DNA from: Vibrio sinaloensis
GTDB lineage: Bacteria; Pseudomonadota; Gammaproteobacteria; Enterobacterales; Vibrionaceae
Direction of reading: 5' to 3'
NCBI RefSeq assembly: GCF_000808535.1
Contig: NZ_JWLV01000001.1
Span: 682,001 to 746,000 of the forward strand
Length of the DNA: 64,000 nucleotides
Shown: piece after piece, positions 26,244 through 34,416 of the stretch
Position numbering within the stretch: the first letter of the stretch is position 1
How the letters are laid out: each line of letters starts with the position of its first letter
Made by a program: the position numbers and the translations under genes
Notes under the pieces: model-generated
Database searches by the model: none
The model's input: only the letters and a program-made list of their open reading frames with translations
What the model was told of the DNA's origin: nothing

Positions 26244-26732
26244 CTAAAACGGCAATTCAATTTGCATCATTACATCGCCATCATATTTGTCATGCCAGCG
26301 GTAATCGAGCCGCATTCTTGGCTCTCCTGCACTCTTTTTGCCAAACCCGACACTAAGAAGCAGACCGTGGCTCAATATCCACTCTTCGGTATCCATGGCG
26401 TGCAAGCGATTTTCGAGCTCAGTCGGTACCCAAACACCGACACCCACGTAGTTTGAGGAAAGGGCGCGCGTGAGAATCGGATTGGTTTCGCTTTTTAACA
26501 CCCAATCGTCCCAATAGGTGTCATAGCCTTTATCATCATCGAAATCGACAATATCTAAAAAATCGTCAAATTTATTGGCTGTATACTCAATCCCTTCAAG
26601 GAGTGAAAAACACACGCCAGAGGGAGAATGAAACATGACCGACTCCTCGAACTGTTTCGTCTCATACATCTCGCATGCCTGTGCAGAGGCAGTCAGCAAA
26701 CTTACCAGACCAATCGCTCTTACCGCATTCAT
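26244..26732 (-). CDS. Exported protein of unknown function
   Basis: A 162-residue protein with a short signal peptide (MNAVRAIGLVSLLTASAQA) ahead of CEMYETKQF; the Cys right after cleavage and C61 could form a disulfide. An acidic stretch follows (FDDFLDIVDFDDDKGYDTYWDDW, two blocks, about residues 75-97), and the C-terminus has alternating hydrophobic strands (GLLLSVGFGKK, MRLDYRWHDKY, VMMQIELPF). I do not recognise the family. It lies 29 bases upstream of the end of the nucleotidyltransferase gene and may be cotranscribed with it. Confidence 0.7.
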   Translation of the reverse strand: MNAVRAIGLVSLLTASAQACEMYETKQFEESVMFHSPSGVCFSLLEGIEYTANKFDDFLDIVDFDDDKGYDTYWDDWVLKSETNPILTRALSSNYVGVGVWVPTELENRLHAMDTEEWILSHGLLLSVGFGKKSAGEPRMRLDYRWHDKYDGDVMMQIELPF

Positions 26733-26761
26733 TCACACCTCAAATATATCGTATAACAGCC

Positions 26762-27274
26762 CTAATAATACCCAGATTCGGCCAACTTTTGCCACACTCT
26801 CTTAGTGGTCAATGACGAAATATCCTCTCCCGCCTTAATGCCGTCACGAATGTCCGTGCTTCGCACTTTTACCTTTTCGGGGCATGCCATTACTGTCCAG
26901 CGACTGAGTATTTTGTCAGCATTGTAGAACTTAGCAAAATTCAAAAGATTGTCAGGCCCCATGACAAAAGTTAGCTCGCAATTTTCGTACCTTTTTTCAA
27001 GTGCCTCTAAAACTGCAAAGGTAGTCACGCTTTTTCCCGGTAGGAATAACTGCTCTTCGATGTCGGAACGTTCAACATTCTCTAGCGCTAAATCCTCAAT
27101 AAACGCATCCACCAACTCACAGCGTATGGCGTAATCCAACATCTCTTTTCCCCAAGCATGGGCAATACTCGGCAGTAACAGCACTTTGTCGAAGTGGGCT
27201 AATGACTCGATAACACTTTTGTGACCTAAACTTGGTGGATTAAACGCACTGCCAAAAACTGCGATTTTGCTCAT
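26762..27274 (-). CDS. NadD-like nicotinate-nucleotide adenylyltransferase
   Basis: A 170-residue nucleotidyltransferase of the NadD/NMNAT superfamily: GSAFNPPSLGHKSVIE (the HxGH-type site, reduced to SLGH), VMGPDNLLNF and the terminal nucleotide-binding motif RSTDIR. It would adenylate NaMN or NMN to make the dinucleotide used by nadE. It is shorter than housekeeping NadD (about 210) and is probably a paralogue, because the housekeeping gene normally sits with holA/rsfS. It is divergent from nadE, with a palindrome in between. Confidence 0.82.
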   Translation of the reverse strand: MSKIAVFGSAFNPPSLGHKSVIESLAHFDKVLLLPSIAHAWGKEMLDYAIRCELVDAFIEDLALENVERSDIEEQLFLPGKSVTTFAVLEALEKRYENCELTFVMGPDNLLNFAKFYNADKILSRWTVMACPEKVKVRSTDIRDGIKAGEDISSLTTKRVWQKLAESGYY

Positions 27275-27294
27275 TTTTTCCCTTATTTTATGCT

Positions 27295-27316
27295 GAAAAC
27301 TGTGATCACAGTTTTC
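27295..27316. promoter_or_regulatory. Perfect 22-bp palindrome, candidate operator of NAD genes
   Basis: GAAAACTGTGA and its exact reverse complement are joined without a spacer. It lies 21 bp upstream of the adenylyltransferase start and 128 bp upstream of nadE. The centre TGTGATCACA looks like two CRP half-sites but lacks the six-base CRP spacer, so another dimeric repressor of NAD synthesis is more likely. Which regulator binds is unknown. Confidence 0.65.
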
Positions 27317-27347
27317 TATTAGTTGTATTTAGGTATCATGTCAGTCT

Positions 27348-27395
27348 GTCATCTTACGAGATTACTTTATCAAAAAGTTCATCTCTTAAGATGAC
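27348..27395 (+). promoter_or_regulatory. Long inverted repeat in the nadE leader
   Basis: Arms of 15 bases (27348-27362 and 27381-27395; 14 of 15 pair) flank an 18-base loop and end 50 bases before the nadE ATG. It can form a stem in the mRNA leader or be a DNA operator. No T-run follows, so it is not a simple terminator. Confidence 0.5.
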
Positions 27396-27444
27396 TCAGT
27401 ATGATGACAAATTTTAACTTTATTGCTTGCAGGAAGGAAACAGA

Positions 27445-28272
27445 ATGGAACAGTTGATTCGCGACGAGATGCGCGTACTGCCATCGATTGACCCTCAATT
27501 TGAAATTACGCGTCGTGTCGACTTTATCAAACGCAAATTGCAGGAAGCAGGATGCAAATCCCTTGTCCTTGGTATCAGCGGTGGCGTTGACTCTACTACA
27601 TGTGGTCGTCTGGCGCAGCTTGCGGTCAACCAACTCAATGAAGAAACCGACGGTGGCTACCAGTTCATCGCTGTTCGTCTCCCATACGGTGAACAAAAAG
27701 ATGAAGACGAAGCGCAGTTGGCGTTAGGCTTCATTCAGCCAACACATTCCGTGTCGGTAAACATCAAACAAGGCGTTGATGGCATTCACGCAGCAACCAA
27801 TACTGCGCTTGAAGGCACAGGCCTAGTTCCTGAAGATGCTGCCAAAATAGACTTTGTAAAAGGGAACGTAAAAGCGCGCGCTCGCATGGTCGCGCAATAC
27901 GAAATCGCTGGGTACGTCGGCGGATTGGTACTGGGCACGGACCACTCAGCGGAAAACATTACGGGTTTTTACACTAAGTTTGGTGACGGCGCGTGCGATT
28001 TGGCCCCGCTTTTTGGCTTAAGTAAGCGTCAAGTACGTGAAGTGGCAGCAACATTGGGGGCGCCTGAGTTACTGGTTAAGAAAGTACCAACCGCTGACCT
28101 TGAAGAGCTAGCCCCTCAAAAAGCGGATGAGGATGCGTTAAATCTTACTTACGATCAAATCGATGACTTCCTTGAAGGAAAGCCGGTTTCTGAAGAAGTG
28201 ACGCAGCGCTTGGTTCATATCTACAAAGTGACTCAACACAAACGTCAGCCTATCCCGACAATTTACGACTAA
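27445..28272 (+). CDS. nadE: Ammonia-dependent NAD synthetase
   Basis: NadE makes NAD from deamido-NAD, ATP and ammonia. The 275-residue protein has the PP-loop [11 protein letters not shown] (about residues 46-56), [32 protein letters not shown] and [14 protein letters not shown], and it has no glutaminase domain. The ATG at 27445 follows AGGAAGGAAACAG; an in-frame TTG at 27427 is less likely. Length equals E. coli NadE. It is divergent from the NadD-like gene, which makes its substrate. Confidence 0.95.
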   Translation: MEQLIRDEMRVLPSIDPQFEITRRVDFIKRKLQEAGCKSLVLGISGGVDSTTCGRLAQLAVNQLNEETDGGYQFIAVRLPYGEQKDEDEAQLALGFIQPTHSVSVNIKQGVDGIHAATNTALEGTGLVPEDAAKIDFVKGNVKARARMVAQYEIAGYVGGLVLGTDHSAENITGFYTKFGDGACDLAPLFGLSKRQVREVAATLGAPELLVKKVPTADLEELAPQKADEDALNLTYDQIDDFLEGKPVSEEVTQRLVHIYKVTQHKRQPIPTIYD

Positions 28273-28279
28273 ACAACAC

Positions 28280-28306
28280 GGGCAAACTTGCATGGTGAGT
28301 TTGCCC
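28280..28306 (+). terminator. Hairpin downstream of nadE
   Basis: A perfect 9-bp stem GGGCAAACT / AGTTTGCCC with a nine-base loop lies eight bases after the nadE stop. No T-run follows. The remaining 209 bp before the next gene hold nothing I can assign. Confidence 0.55.
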
Positions 28307-28515
28307 TGTCTCCTCCCCCACACCAACGTCACGTTAAGCCGCCCACAAACTAACCATATGCTGACGTTTATCTCTAGCTACTTTTATTCGTTTTATCTAA
28401 AATACGCCGTATGAGCCTAGCTCAGTGTCAATTCGTCCCTGAAACTAAAATAACCTTGCTGCCATAACGCTTGGCTGCGTCATCTTGTTTTTGACAGTAA
28501 TAAGTGTGTTGATTT

Positions 28516-29064
28516 ATGGATCAAGATAAGTTCACGAATATCTATCGATTGCCAACGGCGATTCAAATTCGAATCGGCAAATGGCAACAAACGTTCAACG
28601 GCACCTCAGACTTGGTCATGCACCAAGCTATCGACGTGCGCAACAAACAGTTTCGTAAACCCGACTACTTCCCCAGTGGCTGGTGCGTCAAATTGTTCGA
28701 CAAAGATGATATTTCCATTACTCACCACGGTAAGTACATCCAAACTGCCATGCGCACAATGATCGATCGTAAGATCTCTTATAAACGCATCTATTTATCT
28801 AGATTGCCGCTAGAGGTTGCTGAACCTGGCTTAGTTGCTTTTAAGCAAGAGTGGATTGCCAAACACAATCGCGTGGCAAAGAAATACAATCAAATTAAGA
28901 AAAAGCAGTTCATTCGCTTAGCACTGGAAGAGCAAGAAACCCTCTACCCTTCTTTGGAAAAGGGCGAGTTTGACCGAGCGCTATGGAACAAACTGGTGAC
29001 GTCTGAATTGGGCAATCCAAAGAAATTCGATAATCCTTACTTCGTCAAGAAGGCAAAAGTATAG
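28516..29064 (+). CDS. Conserved-looking protein of unknown function
   Basis: A 182-residue soluble, basic protein without signal peptide or membrane span. The N-terminal half is mixed (TNIYRLPTAIQIRIGKW, FPSGWCVKLFDKDDISI); residues 110-150 are a lysine-rich, likely helical stretch (NRVAKKYNQIKKKQFIRLAL). The charge suggests nucleic-acid or ribosome contact, but no motif proves it. Codon use matches its neighbours and a clear terminator follows, so I treat it as a real gene with its own promoter. Confidence 0.7.
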   Translation: MDQDKFTNIYRLPTAIQIRIGKWQQTFNGTSDLVMHQAIDVRNKQFRKPDYFPSGWCVKLFDKDDISITHHGKYIQTAMRTMIDRKISYKRIYLSRLPLEVAEPGLVAFKQEWIAKHNRVAKKYNQIKKKQFIRLALEEQETLYPSLEKGEFDRALWNKLVTSELGNPKKFDNPYFVKKAKV

Positions 29065-29070
29065 TTAACC

Positions 29071-29095
29071 AGAGCAGCCAAGTGCTGCTCTTTTA
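29071..29095 (+). terminator. Intrinsic terminator
   Basis: Stem AGAGCAGC / GCTGCTCT (8 bp, loop CAAGT) followed by TTTTAGT, seven bases after the stop of the preceding gene. It runs into the end of the convergent binding-protein gene. Confidence 0.8.
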
Positions 29096-29872
29096 GTATT
29101 TTGCCAATATCTCTTCATAAAGGGTCATCCCTGATTCGCCTTGCGTTGACTTCAACAAATCTAGCCCTCGTTGCAGTTTCTCAACCACATCGGTAGATGT
29201 CGATTTGTTAAACGCGAAGTAAACCTCTCCCTCTCGAACGATATAAACTGGCTGAAACATTTCAGGATCGACATTTACCTGTCGTGACCACCAGAATGCT
29301 GCTCTTTGCGAGTAAACCAAGAGATCGATGCGCTTTTTCATTAATTGCTCAGCTAAAACCGTCACGTAAGAAGCCTCTTGCATCGAGTCACGAGGAATTC
29401 CCATTGCCAACAGACTTTGCTCACCAATATCGTCACGGATCACGCCAATTCGGTAACTGGCCATGTCCATTGGTTTTTCTATCTCTATGCCAGAATCTTT
29501 GCGCGCTAAAACAACTACCTTGATGTCAGCGATTGGGCCAGCCCACTGGAACAGGTTTTCTCTGTGTTCGGATCGCGTGGTCGAAAACAGTACCGAGTTT
29601 TCCTGAGTAAGCACTCGCCGATAGGAACGTGCCCAAGGCTGCAAAGTCAATTGATTCATCTCGATCGGTTCGCCAACAAGGCGGCTCGCCTCAAGTAAAA
29701 TGTCGACCGCATAACCGGTTATGCTGTCATTAACGAGAAAGTTAGCAGGCGGATAGGATTCCGTAAAAAACGATAAGTTTCTAAGATCGTCTTTGTCTTG
29801 GCTCCAAGCCGAAATCGGTATCCATAATAGCACCGCGAATAAGAGTTGACGGTAAGCTCGCAGATTGACCAT
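29093..29872 (-). CDS. Orphan periplasmic solute-binding protein (SBP_bac_3)
   Basis: A 259-residue exported protein with signal peptide (LLFAVLLWIPISAWS) and a family-3 binding domain: FFTESYPPANFLVNDSITGYAVDIL, WAGPIADIKVVVLAR, YRIGVIRDDIGEQSL. ATG 29872 has AAGGAG eight bases upstream and is preferred over a 19-codon-longer start. Like the gene at 25.3 kb it has no transporter partner. The two share layout but are clearly diverged, not a recent duplication. Confidence 0.86.
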   Translation of the reverse strand: MVNLRAYRQLLFAVLLWIPISAWSQDKDDLRNLSFFTESYPPANFLVNDSITGYAVDILLEASRLVGEPIEMNQLTLQPWARSYRRVLTQENSVLFSTTRSEHRENLFQWAGPIADIKVVVLARKDSGIEIEKPMDMASYRIGVIRDDIGEQSLLAMGIPRDSMQEASYVTVLAEQLMKKRIDLLVYSQRAAFWWSRQVNVDPEMFQPVYIVREGEVYFAFNKSTSTDVVEKLQRGLDLLKSTQGESGMTLYEEILAKY

Positions 29873-30011
29873 AACCCATTCTCCTTTGACACGCCTGTTA
29901 TAAACGTAGCTCAGAAGAAGCGAGTACAAAAGAAAGTGTGATGAATATCTCTCAATTGAGTTATTGAATTGAAGAACTACTCAGCACGAAACCACCAGAG
30001 GGCAAAGTAGA

Positions 30012-30302
30012 TTAAGTCGCTAACAGTCCATTTTTTGATAGCGCTCGTTTGACGCTGCTGCACATTTTTCCAAACCGTCGTATTTCATCGAAATGAGGTG
30101 TGATGCCACGGGCCATAGCCGATTCCCAATACGTCAGCTCAGAGTCGACCATTTCCAGGAGTTTTTTCGGACACCCCTGACAGCTTCCCTTCAATCCACA
30201 AATAAAGGTTTCCGGCTCGTAGAGTGGAAGCGTTGACTTTACTTGTTCAATAATGGAACGCATCGCAGTAATTCGGTCAGGCTTTGGGGTGGTCGCGCTC
30301 AA
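30012..30302 (-). CDS. Small cysteine-containing protein of unknown function
   Basis: A 96-residue cytoplasmic protein. Cysteines at about 35, 41 and 44 (CGLKGSCQGC) and one near 80 (KMCSSV) are spaced so they could bind a metal or Fe-S cluster. The rest is helical and charged. I know no family. It is preceded by its own short intergenic region and followed by 139 bp before the binding-protein gene. Confidence 0.65.
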   Translation of the reverse strand: MSATTPKPDRITAMRSIIEQVKSTLPLYEPETFICGLKGSCQGCPKKLLEMVDSELTYWESAMARGITPHFDEIRRFGKMCSSVKRALSKNGLLAT

Positions 30303-30339
30303 ACTTCACGTTGTTTGGTGAGAATCAAAAACGCGCATT

Positions 30340-30371
30340 ATAGGTATTGGCCAGCCAAAGCCAATACCTAT
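30340..30371 (-). terminator. Terminator hairpin downstream of the carbamate kinase gene
   Basis: A perfect 11-bp stem (ATAGGTATTGG against 30361-30371) with a ten-base loop lies 20 bases after the stop of the minus-strand kinase gene. The T-run is displaced (GTTTTT eight bases further). Confidence 0.6.
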
Positions 30372-30390
30372 TGTGAGTAGATTGTGCAGA

Positions 30391-31320
30391 TTAGTAGTAT
30401 TCGATTCCTTCGCCTTGCGTGACTAACGTACCCGCCTGCTTGTTGATCACCTTATCTAGCTCAAACAACGAACCAATCGCCGCTTCACCGCGACCTGATT
30501 CGACAAATTTACATACAGCATCGACTTTTGGTCCCATTGACCCTGCCGGGAACGTAAACTCAGACAAGCCTTTCGGCGTTGCGACCTTCATCTCTGCTTG
30601 GTCTTCTTTGCCGTAGTTGCGGTAAATAGAACCGTCGGTGAGGATGACAAACAGGTCCGCATTGATTTTTTCAGCAAGAAGTTCAGCGGTGAGATCTTTA
30701 TCGATGACGCACTCTACACCAACGCTATGCCCCTCTTCGATGGAGACAGGCACGCCACCACCACCACAGGCGATCACAACGTTGCCTGAATTGAGCAAGG
30801 TTTCAATCTGTTCGACTTCCACAATATCTTGTGGCATTGGCGAAGGCACGACGCGTCGGTAGTATTCGCCGTCTGCTTTAAACTGTTTGTCGCTTGCTGC
30901 CATGATCTCTTGTGCTTTGGCTTCGCTGTAGACAGGGCCAACAAACTTAGTCGGGTTGGCAAACGCTGGGTCTTGCTTGCTCACTTGAGTTTGTGTCAGC
31001 AAGGTCGCAATACGTAAACTCGTATCACAGTTGCGCAGTTCTTGCTGAAGCATATACCCCACCATGCCACAAGTCTGAGAGCCAAGAACATCCATTGGGT
31101 AAGGGGTTGTCTGTGGAGAATACTCTTGGTAAGCCGCGTTTTGCTCCATCAATAACCCCACTTGAGGGCCGTTACCATGCACAATAACAACTTGGTGTTC
31201 GCCAGCAATATCCGAGATATTTTTCGCTGCTTTTTGAATATTCTCACGCTGGTTTTCTGCTGTTAATGCTTGACCACGAGCAAGCAGAGCATTGCCCCCT
31301 AACGCTAATACGATACGCAT
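30391..31320 (-). CDS. arcC: Carbamate kinase
   Basis: Makes ATP from carbamoyl phosphate and ADP. The 309-residue protein has ALGGNALLARGQ, HGNGPQVGLLM, ACGGGGVPV and VIDKDLTAELLA, all canonical for the family, and normal length. ATG 31320 has GGAGG eight bases upstream; a longer start is not supported. Neither arginine deiminase (arcA) nor ornithine carbamoyltransferase (arcB) is adjacent, so it works either with distant arc genes or in another route such as allantoin, agmatine or cyanate use. Confidence 0.93.
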   Translation of the reverse strand: MRIVLALGGNALLARGQALTAENQRENIQKAAKNISDIAGEHQVVIVHGNGPQVGLLMEQNAAYQEYSPQTTPYPMDVLGSQTCGMVGYMLQQELRNCDTSLRIATLLTQTQVSKQDPAFANPTKFVGPVYSEAKAQEIMAASDKQFKADGEYYRRVVPSPMPQDIVEVEQIETLLNSGNVVIACGGGGVPVSIEEGHSVGVECVIDKDLTAELLAEKINADLFVILTDGSIYRNYGKEDQAEMKVATPKGLSEFTFPAGSMGPKVDAVCKFVESGRGEAAIGSLFELDKVINKQAGTLVTQGEGIEYY

Positions 31321-31667
31321 AAACCTACCCTCCAGAGTCGGCAAAAATGATTGGAAAATTAATAATTTTGTTCGGAGGAGAGATTAAATAAATACGACCA
31401 AATAAATCGTGATAATTATCGACAATATTTAGAATGAATAAACTAGGATATTAATCCAAACAATTAACCAATGAATATATTTTCTTTTTTAAATCTATTT
31501 ACGACGATTTCCTTGTTAAATAGCCCTATCTAATGAATAGTTAGTTGACTGAAACTGCGTCGAGGGCGCAGTTTTTTATTCGGGTTCTTAAACTAAGTCA
31601 CATTATGGTTTATCGTTAAGTTTGCTCAGCAATAATTATCCGACAGTTATTCAGTATGGGAGACAAT
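31321..31667. promoter_or_regulatory. AT-rich 347-bp region between arcC and the DUF924 gene
   Basis: No open frame of note. AATGAATA occurs three times on the + strand (31433-31440, 31470-31477, 31532-31539), resembling ArgR half-sites, which would suit arcC control. An orphan + strand terminator lies at 31552-31580. Confidence 0.4.
31552..31580 (+). terminator. Orphan intrinsic terminator on the + strand
   Basis: AAACTGCG / CGCAGTTT (8 bp, seven-base loop) followed by TTTATT. No + strand gene ends upstream, so it may end a small RNA or attenuate the DUF924 transcript. Confidence 0.65.
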
Positions 31668-32219
31668 ATGGACACAGCAACAAGCCCAGAGATCGTGCTC
31701 AAGTTCTGGTTTGAAGAACTCGAACCGAAAGATTGGTTTATGAGTAACGACGAGGTTGACCAGATGATTACTGATCGATTCGAACCATTGCTCAAAAGCG
31801 CTGCTCAATCAGAGCTTTACCCGTGGAGAGCGACAGCAGCAGGAAGGCTGGCCGAGATCATCGTCCTCGATCAGTTTTCACGCAACGTGTACCGCAACAC
31901 GCCTCAAGCGTTCTCTCAAGATCCACTTGCCTTAGCACTTGCACAAGAAGCGATTGGATTAAAACTTGATGACGAGCTATCGATAACTGAAAAGTCATTT
32001 TTGTACATGCCTTTTATGCACAGTGAATCAAAGATTATTCACCAAAAAGCCGTCGAACTGTTCAGCCAAGATGGATTAGAGAATAATTATGACTTTGAAA
32101 TAAAACACAAAGTGATCATCGACAAGTTTGGTCGTTACCCGCATAGGAATGCTATTTTAGGCAGAGAAAGTACGGCTGAAGAAATAGAATTTTTAAAACA
32201 ACCAAACTCCAGTTTTTAA
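31668..32219 (+). CDS. DUF924 family protein
   Basis: A 183-residue helical protein with the DUF924 hallmarks: VLKFWFEELEPKDWF, a central GRLAEIIVLDQFSRNVYRNTPQAF (two blocks) and FIYMPFMHSE-like FLYMPFMHSES, then KFGRYPHRNAILGRESTAEE. These tetratricopeptide-like proteins are widespread in proteobacteria; biochemical function is unknown. ATG 31668 follows GGGAG by five bases; an ATG four codons earlier overlaps that site. It is followed after 33 bases by a dehydrogenase gene. Confidence 0.87.
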   Translation: MDTATSPEIVLKFWFEELEPKDWFMSNDEVDQMITDRFEPLLKSAAQSELYPWRATAAGRLAEIIVLDQFSRNVYRNTPQAFSQDPLALALAQEAIGLKLDDELSITEKSFLYMPFMHSESKIIHQKAVELFSQDGLENNYDFEIKHKVIIDKFGRYPHRNAILGRESTAEEIEFLKQPNSSF

Positions 32220-32252
32220 TATAATACGTCAGTTGAAAATAAGGACAGCCCA

Positions 32253-33230
32253 TTGAAAATCGCAATTTTAGACGATTACCAAGACCAAGTACGGCACCTC
32301 AGTAACTTCACAATGCTTAAGGAGCATGATGTTACGGTGTTTACTGATACGCTAAATGATATCGACGCACTCGTAGACAGGCTCGAAGCGTTTGATGCCA
32401 TCATCTTGATTCGTGAACGCACCGTCATCACGGATGAACTTCTATCGCGTCTGCCCAATCTAAAGCTCATCAGTCAAACCGGGAAAATCAGTAACCACCT
32501 CAATCTAGACGATTGCACTCGCCATCGCGTTGCGGTCGCAGAGGGCGTAGGCTCCCCTATTGCGCCTTCTGAACTCGCATGGGCACTGATCATGGCAACC
32601 GCTCGGCGCTTACCCAACTACATAGGTAACTTTAAGCGCGGACAGTGGCAGCAATCCGGCGAACTTGGGCTAGGTACGACCTTAAACGGCAAAACGATGG
32701 GCATTTGGGGATTTGGCAAGATTGGCCAACGACTCGCTAAGTACGCCCACGCGTTTGAGATGGACGTTGTAGTTTGGGGTAGCGAAGCATCAAGGGAAAA
32801 GGCGGTTAAATCCGGTTATCGCGCCGCAGAAAGCAAGCAGGCGTTTTTTAGCCAATGCGATGTCATTTCACTGAACCTAAGACTGAATGAGGCGACTCGG
32901 CATATTGTCACTCAGCTTGATCTTGACGCTATGAGGGCGGACTCTATGCTCGTCAACATCAGTCGAGCGGAGCTTATCGCCCCCAATGCGCTCTATCAAA
33001 CCTTGGTGAAGCACCCGACAAAGCTGGCGGCAATCGATGTGTTTGAACAAGAACCCGCCAATGAGCACAGTGAGCCGCTGCTAACCCTACCTAATGTGGT
33101 GGCAACGCCCCATCTCGGATATGTAGAGAGAAATAGCTACGAGCTTTATTTTCAATGGGCATTTGAAAACGTCGTGAAATTCTCGGCAGGCACCCCGGAA
33201 AATATCGCCAATCCGAAAGCTCTAAACTAA
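32253..33230 (+). CDS. D-2-hydroxyacid dehydrogenase family protein
   Basis: A 325-residue NAD(P)-dependent oxidoreductase. The Rossmann motif GIWGFGKIGQRLAKY is at about 150-165; the catalytic Arg lies in NISRAELI, Glu in FEQEPA and His in ATPHLGY. It reduces or oxidises a 2-keto/2-hydroxy acid; the substrate is unknown. The start is a TTG (32253), well supported by AAGGA seven bases upstream and by the alignment-like beginning KIAILDDYQD. It is probably cotranscribed with the DUF924 gene. Confidence 0.88.
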   Translation: MKIAILDDYQDQVRHLSNFTMLKEHDVTVFTDTLNDIDALVDRLEAFDAIILIRERTVITDELLSRLPNLKLISQTGKISNHLNLDDCTRHRVAVAEGVGSPIAPSELAWALIMATARRLPNYIGNFKRGQWQQSGELGLGTTLNGKTMGIWGFGKIGQRLAKYAHAFEMDVVVWGSEASREKAVKSGYRAAESKQAFFSQCDVISLNLRLNEATRHIVTQLDLDAMRADSMLVNISRAELIAPNALYQTLVKHPTKLAAIDVFEQEPANEHSEPLLTLPNVVATPHLGYVERNSYELYFQWAFENVVKFSAGTPENIANPKALN

Positions 33231-33253
33231 GAGCAAGCCACTGGGGAGTCTGA

Positions 33254-33274
33254 AAAGGGGCTAAGCGCCCCTTT
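33254..33274. terminator. Hairpin between convergent genes
   Basis: AAAGGGGC / GCCCCTTT around a five-base loop, 24 bases after the dehydrogenase stop and 30 before the hutZ stop. A/T tracts are short. Confidence 0.6.
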
Positions 33275-33303
33275 GTGGTCAGTTAGCCGGTATGGATAGA
33301 CAC

Positions 33304-33834
33304 TTAAGCGTTGGAGACTTTTTTGTGCCCATCTTGTAGATGAACAAAATCCACGAGATCATCGCCTGAAACTTGGTACGCTTGACCAAATCCTTTTACA
33401 AACAAGCCTTGCTCTGGCTTCATGTTAAACAGTACAAAATCTTGCAGTTGGCTTAAGCCATCAATGATTTCACCGAACCGTTGTTGCATCTGTTTGATCA
33501 CTTGTTGCCACTGCTGTGAATCTCGTTCAACAACGCTAGCAACGGCATCAAATGTGAGACGTTTACGAGCAAAGAGTTGCTTTGAGCTCTCTTCATCCTC
33601 AATCATCATAATGGAAACGCTTGGGTTAACTTGTAAGTTGCGCGCATGACGGGCAATTTCCGAAATCAGCACAAAATATCCATCCTGATTTTGAACAAAA
33701 GGGGCATAGCTGACATTTGGTCGACCCTGTTCATCAACGGTCGCTAGTTGTAGGGTACGACGCTCTTGGCGAAACTCCTGAATTTCTGGCCCCAGTCGAC
33801 CTTGCAGACGCTCTTGTTTTACTTGTTGATCCAT
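33304..33834 (-). CDS. hutZ: Heme utilization protein HutZ
   Basis: A 176-residue split-barrel flavin-like fold protein of the HugZ/HutZ family: PEIQEFRQERRTLQLATVDEQGRPNVSYAPFV (in two blocks, residues 16-47) and ARHARNLQVNPSVSIMMIEDEE. V. cholerae HutZ, of the same length, degrades heme in the cytoplasm to release iron. The proximal His region near the C-terminus (FVHLQDGHKK) is present. It follows hutX and hutW on the same strand, as in V. cholerae. Confidence 0.93.
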   Translation of the reverse strand: MDQQVKQERLQGRLGPEIQEFRQERRTLQLATVDEQGRPNVSYAPFVQNQDGYFVLISEIARHARNLQVNPSVSIMMIEDEESSKQLFARKRLTFDAVASVVERDSQQWQQVIKQMQQRFGEIIDGLSQLQDFVLFNMKPEQGLFVKGFGQAYQVSGDDLVDFVHLQDGHKKVSNA

Positions 33835-33903
33835 TATTGACTCCTGACTTCTTTCTACTGAGAGAGATGGCTCTCGCCTCAGCTGTTTTTAATAATAATA
33901 TGA

Positions 33904-34407
33904 CTATTTTCTTAGCGCTTGTTGCCACTGCTTAAACTGCTCAACTTGCTCAGTGATCAGTTCGCGTTTTTCATTGCGCCCTAGGTAAATTTTGAAAATA
34001 TTGTTTCCTTGAGAGCAAAAGAACCCAAAGTAGTGACTTTCTCGCCCCATGAATGGCTTGCTGACTAGCGCGATATTTTTCACGTTGTCCAGTTTGAGAT
34101 GGCCATGCAACTCACCTTCACGTCCCATCAAGTTGTAATAGCCGCGTGCAACCTTTCCTTTTGGAAATGGCGCTTTGACTTCAAAAATAGACCCGAAAGA
34201 GTGAACGATCGTTGTCACTGGTCCAAAACCGACCAGTTGCTCAAGTATGGTTTGAGCTTGCTCCCCTGGCGCCAACGCCACCATTTCGTCAGGTAGCGCC
34301 TCAACGGCTTGGTATTCAGAGATGACTAAACGCTCAGCAATCGCAGCTGGGAGCAGTGTTGGCTCTTGCTCAATCAGTTGAGCCACTTGTTGTTTGATTG
34401 TTTCCAT
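33904..34407 (-). CDS. hutX: Heme utilization cytosolic carrier HutX
   Basis: A 167-residue HutX/HuvX protein. LMGREGELHGHLKLDNVKNIALVSKPFMGRESHYFGFF (several blocks, about 90-130) is the heme-binding core, and LGRNEKRELI the conserved end. HutX delivers heme to HutZ and can reduce it. I start at ATG 34407, with AGTGGA close upstream; a GTG three codons earlier overlaps nothing but is less likely. It begins nine bases after the hutW stop. Confidence 0.9.
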   Translation of the reverse strand: METIKQQVAQLIEQEPTLLPAAIAERLVISEYQAVEALPDEMVALAPGEQAQTILEQLVGFGPVTTIVHSFGSIFEVKAPFPKGKVARGYYNLMGREGELHGHLKLDNVKNIALVSKPFMGRESHYFGFFCSQGNNIFKIYLGRNEKRELITEQVEQFKQWQQALRK

Positions 34408-34416
34408 AATATCCAC

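Noticed and set aside
27295..27316. CRP site ahead of the NAD genes
   Set aside because: TGTGA and TCACA are directly joined, without the six-base spacer CRP requires.
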